Made by a program: the position numbers and the translations under genes. The notes beneath the pieces were generated by a model, which searched no databases, had not been told where the DNA came from, and saw only the letters and a list, made by a program, of their open reading frames with translations. A DNA stretch of 64,000 nt from Flavonifractor sp052065355 (lineage in GTDB: Bacteria > Bacillota > Clostridia > Oscillospirales > Oscillospiraceae), in assembly GCF_052065355.1 (NCBI RefSeq), contig NZ_JBQHUF010000007.1, positions 62,001 through 126,000 on the forward strand. The letters are read 5' to 3'. Below, in pieces: positions 60,520 through 64,000 of this stretch (its first letter is position 1; each line of letters starts with the position of its first letter).

Positions 60520-62313
60520 ATGACATTCCAGCAACTCGGCCTGAAGGCGTCCATCCTGAAGGCGCTGGCCGAACAGGGGTATGAGCGCCCCTCCCCCATT
60601 CAGGAAAAGGCTATCCCCCCCGCCCTGGCTGGCAAGGACGTGCTGGGCTGTGCCCAGACCGGCACCGGCAAGACCTGCGCCTTCGCCTCCCCTATTCTCC
60701 AGCGGCTGGCGGCGGAGCAGGTGAAGGGCCGGCCCATCCGTGCCCTTATCCTCACGCCCACCCGGGAGCTGGCCCTCCAGATTCAGGAGAGCTTTGAAGC
60801 TTACGGCAAGTATCTTCCCCTTCGCTCCGCCGTTATCTTCGGCGGCGTGGGTCAGAATCCCCAGGTGGAACAGCTGAAAAAGGGTGTGGATATCCTGGTG
60901 GCCACCCCTGGGCGCCTGGGCGACCTGTATAACCAGAAATTTGTGGACCTGACGAAGCTGGAGATCTTCGTGCTGGACGAGGCCGACCGGATGCTGGACA
61001 TGGGCTTTATCCACGACGTGCGCCGCATTCTGGGCTGGCTGCCCAAGAAAAAGCAGACCCTCTTCTTCTCCGCTACCATGCCCCCGGAGGTCCAGGGTCT
61101 GGTGGACTCCCTGCTGGTGAATCCGGTGAAGGTAGCAGTGGACCCGGTGTCCTCCCCTGTGGAGGTCATCGACCAGAAGCTGTATTATGTGGACCGGGGC
61201 AACAAGACCAAACTGCTCTCCTCCCTGATCCAGCAGCCCGGGGTGAAAAACGCCCTGGTGTTTACCCGCACCAAGCACGGGGCCAATAAGGTGGCCGGGG
61301 ACCTGGTGAAGGCGGGCATTTCCGCCGCCGCCATCCACGGCAACAAGAGCCAGACCGCCCGGCAGCAGGCCCTGGCCGACTTCAAGAGCGGGGCTGTGAA
61401 GGCCCTGGTGGCTACTGATATCGCCGCCCGGGGTCTGGATATCGAGGAGCTGAGCCACGTCTTTAACTACAACCTGCCCGACGTGCCCGAGACCTACGTC
61501 CACCGCATCGGCCGTACCGGCCGTGCGGGCCACGGCGGCACTGCCATCTCCTTCTGCGACATCAACGAGAAGGACGAGCTGAAGGGCATTGAAAAGCTGC
61601 TGGGCAAGGCCATCCCGGTGGTGGCCGACCACCCCTGGCCCATGGAGGTACTGGAGCCTCTGCCCAAGGATAAGAAGGGCCGGGTAGTCAACCCCGAGGA
61701 CGCCGAAGCCCGGGCCGCTGCCAAGGAGAAGCGCCGTCAGCGGGATGCGGCCAACAAGGCCGCCGCCGAGGCCAAAAAGGCAGCCAAAGCAGCTAAAAAG
61801 GCGGAGATTTCCACACCTGCTCCCGCTCCGGTGGAAAAAGTCCAGCCGGAGAAAAAGAAACCCAAGCGTGGCGTGCGCAACAGCAAGACCCTGGAGCAGG
61901 CCCTCACCGCTACCGCGCCCGCTCACCCCATCGCGCCCGAGCCGGAATATACGGACTTTTATAAGCCGAATCCCCTGGCCAGCGATACCATCATGGACGC
62001 TACCGCCCGGCTGCTGGCTCCCCGCCGGCCTCTCCGGCAGCCTCCCCGCCCGGCAGCGGTGGAGGAAGCGGCTCCCGCAGCTCCGGAGAAAAAGAAGCGC
62101 CGCCGGAAAAAGAAGCCCGCTGCCAAAGCGGCCCCTGCCGCCCCCGCTCCGGAGGTCAAGCAGGAGCCCGCTCCCAAGCCCGCTCCCCAGCGGAAGAAGG
62201 AGCGGCGGGACCGGGGTCCCCGGCGGCCTATGGAGCCCATCTTCCGCAGCCATCAGAAGGACTCCACCGAACAGCCCAGCCTGATGAAGCCCTATTACCT
62301 CAGCGACGATTAA
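60520..62313 (+). CDS. DEAD-box ATP-dependent RNA helicase
   Basis: A 597-residue helicase. The core (1-370) has the Q motif 'ERPSPIQEKAIP', I AQTGTGKT, Ia PTRELALQ, II VLDEADRMLD, III SAT and VI HRIGRTGRAG, all intact. The C-terminal 225 residues are a Lys/Ala/Pro/Arg-rich disordered tail, likely RNA-binding. It resembles RhlE-type helicases acting in ribosome assembly and RNA decay, often cold-induced. The long structured leader suggests autoregulation. Confidence 0.93.
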   Translation: MTFQQLGLKASILKALAEQGYERPSPIQEKAIPPALAGKDVLGCAQTGTGKTCAFASPILQRLAAEQVKGRPIRALILTPTRELALQIQESFEAYGKYLPLRSAVIFGGVGQNPQVEQLKKGVDILVATPGRLGDLYNQKFVDLTKLEIFVLDEADRMLDMGFIHDVRRILGWLPKKKQTLFFSATMPPEVQGLVDSLLVNPVKVAVDPVSSPVEVIDQKLYYVDRGNKTKLLSSLIQQPGVKNALVFTRTKHGANKVAGDLVKAGISAAAIHGNKSQTARQQALADFKSGAVKALVATDIAARGLDIEELSHVFNYNLPDVPETYVHRIGRTGRAGHGGTAISFCDINEKDELKGIEKLLGKAIPVVADHPWPMEVLEPLPKDKKGRVVNPEDAEARAAAKEKRRQRDAANKAAAEAKKAAKAAKKAEISTPAPAPVEKVQPEKKKPKRGVRNSKTLEQALTATAPAHPIAPEPEYTDFYKPNPLASDTIMDATARLLAPRRPLRQPPRPAAVEEAAPAAPEKKKRRRKKKPAAKAAPAAPAPEVKQEPAPKPAPQRKKERRDRGPRRPMEPIFRSHQKDSTEQPSLMKPYYLSDD

Positions 62314-62317
62314 GCCC

Positions 62318-62350
62318 GCGGGCGGCCTTGTTGGCCGCCCGCTTTTTTTT
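62318..62350 (+). terminator. helicase terminator
   Basis: A 10-bp stem GCGGGCGGCC/GGCCGCCCGC (62318-62327 with 62333-62342, loop TTGTT), then eight T's. Confidence 0.92.
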
Positions 62351-62359
62351 GTTCAACTT

Positions 62360-62399
62360 AGAACAAATGTTTGCGTTTTACGGACAGCTATGGTATACT
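62360..62399 (+). promoter_or_regulatory. lexA promoter with LexA (SOS) box
   Basis: GAAC-AAAT-GTTT (62361-62372) fits the Gram-positive LexA box CGAACRNRYGTTYG with small deviations. It overlaps the -35 TTGCGT (62371-62376); after 17 bp comes TATACT (62394-62399) with an upstream TG. A bound LexA would block RNA polymerase, giving autorepression and damage induction. Confidence 0.7.
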
Positions 62400-62434
62400 C
62401 AGGCTGGATAAGCATAAAAAAAGGAGGGTCTGCC

Positions 62435-63046
62435 ATGAAGGCGCTCACCCCGAAGCAGCAGCAGATCTATGACTATATCGTCTCCTTTTCCGAGGAGCAC
62501 GGCTATCCCCCCTCCGTCCGGGAGATTGGAGAGTACGTAGGCTTAAAGTCCCCCTCCACCGTCCACTTCCACCTGAAGGGGCTGGAAACCGCAGGGCTGA
62601 TCACCAAGGCCGAGGGAAAGACCCGGGCCATTACGGTGAGCGCCGCCCATTCCGCTCCCGCCCAGCCGGAGCCGCCCCGGGACAAGATCCCGGTGGTGGG
62701 CAACGTGGCCGCCGGGTCCCCCATCCTGGCCCAGGAGTGCGTGGAGGATTACCTGACCTTTGAAACCGGAGGCCGTGAGGGAGAGTATTTTGCCCTCCAG
62801 GTCCGGGGAGAATCTATGAAGTACGCCGGCATCCTGCCTGGTGACTTTGTGGTGGTCCACCAGCAGAGCGACGCCCATAACGGGGAGATCGTGGTGGCCC
62901 TCTTTGAGGATGAGGCCACGGTAAAGACCCTCCGCCGAAAGGACGGCCACACCTGGCTCATGCCGGAGAACCCGGACTATGAGCCCATCGACGGCGACGG
63001 CTGTACCATTCTGGGCAAGGTCACCGCTGTGGTGCGGAAGTATTGA
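62435..63046 (+). CDS. lexA: SOS repressor LexA
   Basis: A 203-residue repressor. The winged helix-turn-helix is at 1-65 ('GYPPSVREIGEYVGLKSPSTVHFHLK'-type, shortened here). The self-cleavage site is Ala-Gly in VGNVAAGSP (about 89), the catalytic Ser in RGESMKYAGI (about 125) and Lys in EATVKTL (about 165). RecA filaments trigger its autocleavage. The ATG at 62435 follows GGAGG. It starts an SOS-repair cluster with ogt and xth. Confidence 0.95.
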   Translation: MKALTPKQQQIYDYIVSFSEEHGYPPSVREIGEYVGLKSPSTVHFHLKGLETAGLITKAEGKTRAITVSAAHSAPAQPEPPRDKIPVVGNVAAGSPILAQECVEDYLTFETGGREGEYFALQVRGESMKYAGILPGDFVVVHQQSDAHNGEIVVALFEDEATVKTLRRKDGHTWLMPENPDYEPIDGDGCTILGKVTAVVRKY

Positions 63047-63050
63047 ACCC

Positions 63051-63506
63051 ATGAACCGTATTGTCTTTGACACGCCTGTGGGGCCCATGGCCCTGGAGTG
63101 CCAGGGGGAATATCTTACCGCCCTGTACCTTCCCCATCACCACATGGCTCCGTCAGGGATGGAGACCCCTCTGCTGGAGCGGGGACGGATGGAGCTGGCG
63201 GAATATTTCCAGGGAAAGCGGCGGGAATTTGACCTGCCCCTTGCCCCGAAAGGTACTCCCTTTCAGCAGAAGGTGTGGAGCGAGCTGGCCAAGGTCCCCT
63301 ACGGCACCGTTGTGACCTATGGGGAGCTGGCCGCCCGGGTGGGCAGCCCCAAGGCCTGCCGGGCGGTGGGCCAGGCAAATCACAACAATCCTTTGCCTAT
63401 TTTTCTCCCCTGCCATCGGGTGGTGGGAGCAAAAGGTGCCCTTACCGGCTATGCCGGAGGGCTGGAACTGAAGCAATGGCTGTTACGACTGGAGGGTGTG
63501 GGATGA
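63051..63506 (+). CDS. ogt: methylated-DNA-protein-cysteine methyltransferase
   Basis: A 151-residue suicide repair protein that takes the methyl group from O6-methylguanine onto the Cys in LPCHRVVGAKG (about 118). The helix-turn-helix region 'VPYGTVVTYGELAARVGSPKACRAVG' precedes it. It is four bases after lexA, with only a weak ribosome site, so it depends on lexA transcription and is probably SOS-controlled. Confidence 0.93.
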   Translation: MNRIVFDTPVGPMALECQGEYLTALYLPHHHMAPSGMETPLLERGRMELAEYFQGKRREFDLPLAPKGTPFQQKVWSELAKVPYGTVVTYGELAARVGSPKACRAVGQANHNNPLPIFLPCHRVVGAKGALTGYAGGLELKQWLLRLEGVG

Positions 63507-63742
63507 AAAAGCTGCTGTCCGCCGCCGACGCCTATATCGCCAAGATGAACTGGAAGGACATGGCCCTGGTCAAACTGTGCCTGTGTGCCGTGGGGATGCT
63601 TCTGGGCCTGGCCGCACCGAAAAGAGCGCGGAAATGGGTGGCCCTGGGGGCTGGACTGGTCTTTCTGGCCACCTATGTGCCCCTGATGTTAAAATTCCTC
63701 CCCCACCTCATAGGCTGGGGGAATGAGGAGAACAACGGATGA
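63503..63742 (+). CDS. small membrane protein, unknown function
   Basis: A 79-residue protein with two hydrophobic segments (about 22-38 and 43-66) and a basic start. No named family. Its ATG overlaps the ogt stop (ATGA) and its stop overlaps the xth start (ATGA), so it is translated in series with two DNA-repair genes. Confidence 0.78.
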   Translation: MKKLLSAADAYIAKMNWKDMALVKLCLCAVGMLLGLAAPKRARKWVALGAGLVFLATYVPLMLKFLPHLIGWGNEENNG

Positions 63743-64000
63743 AACTGATCACCTGGAACGTTAACGGCCTGCGGGCCTGCCTGAATAAGGGCTTCCTGGA
63801 GTTTTTCCACAATATTGACGCCGATGTGGTGTGTCTCCAGGAGACCAAGCTCCAGCCCCACCAGATCGAACTGGAGCTGCCCGGCTATGAGATTTTTTGG
63901 AATAGCGCCGAGAAAAAGGGTTACTCCGGCACGGCGGTGTTTACCCGGGTCAAGCCTCTCAGCGTGACCTACGGCCTGGGCATCCCGGAGCACGACACCG
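63739..64000 (+). CDS. xth: exodeoxyribonuclease III, partial at window end
   Basis: The first 87 residues of an AP endonuclease/exonuclease III: LITWNVNGLRA (3-13), 'DADVVCLQETKL' with the metal-binding Glu (about 35) and 'GYSGTAVFTR'. It cuts DNA at abasic sites. The gene continues past the window. Its start overlaps the preceding stop as ATGA. Confidence 0.93.
   Translation, partial: MKLITWNVNGLRACLNKGFLEFFHNIDADVVCLQETKLQPHQIELELPGYEIFWNSAEKKGYSGTAVFTRVKPLSVTYGLGIPEHDT

Overview
The window is the replication-origin region of a high-GC, low-rRNA-content stretch of a Gram-positive Clostridia chromosome. The gene content (dnaA/dnaN/recF/gyrBA, rpmH/rnpA/yidD/yidC/jag, parABS with a Noc-like paralogue, a glycine T-box, the spore protease gene gpr, SLH-domain surface proteins, single-chain GlyS, c-di-AMP receptor DarA) together with GC-rich codon use points to the order Eubacteriales, most likely Oscillospiraceae (Flavonifractor/Intestinimonas-like). 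That placement is inference. I saw no rRNA, tRNA, CRISPR array, prophage or complete insertion sequence.

Layout. 1-8.6 kb: a ComEC-like metallo-beta-lactamase protein, then a leftward nucleoside-uptake cluster (xpt, two tandem BMP/PnrA-type lipoproteins, an ABC ATPase with two ATP-binding domains, two permeases). 8.7-24.2 kb, rightward: an SLH/GH18 surface protein, a YitT protein, the chromosome-segregation locus noc-parA-parB plus a co-translated membrane coiled-coil protein with three parS sites, serS, mscL, two paralogous SLH proteins, rsmG, an orphan minD, mgsA, hisS, aspS. 24.2-44.4 kb: lepA, an XRE regulator, pta followed by the remnant of a second pta 3' end, an M23/LysM/G5 cell-wall enzyme, the CoA cluster (coaBC divergent from a putative pantothenate ECF transporter and coaX), yihY, rpsT/gpr, T-box-glyS, a yaaO-darA-holB-ricT block, a duplicated CmpB-like membrane protein, an acetyltransferase and a MATE pump.

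44.4-55.4 kb: one long leftward cluster dnaA-dnaN-thioesterase-S4 protein-recF-membrane protein-remB-gyrB-gyrA-SHOCT protein-rnhA-flavodoxin. The DnaA boxes lie in the dnaA-dnaN gap, not upstream of dnaA. 55.7-58.8 kb: rpmH-rnpA-yidD-yidC-jag rightward. 58.9-64 kb: a zinc-ribbon membrane protein, a shikimate-kinase-like gene that appears to start at CTG, a DEAD-box helicase with a hairpin-rich leader, then an SOS cluster lexA-ogt-(small membrane protein)-xth, cut by the window end.

Themes. Several genes have leaders with probable RNA control (T-box on glyS; mutually exclusive hairpins before hisS; a three-way junction before the pantothenate transporter; three hairpins before the helicase; a hairpin that covers the noc ribosome-binding site). 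One parS site is the exact centre of a terminator. If the origin lies at about 54 kb, most genes between 8.7 and 44 kb run head-on to the leftward fork, and the par locus and the yaaO-ricT block are reversed relative to the Bacillus order, which suggests an origin-proximal inversion.
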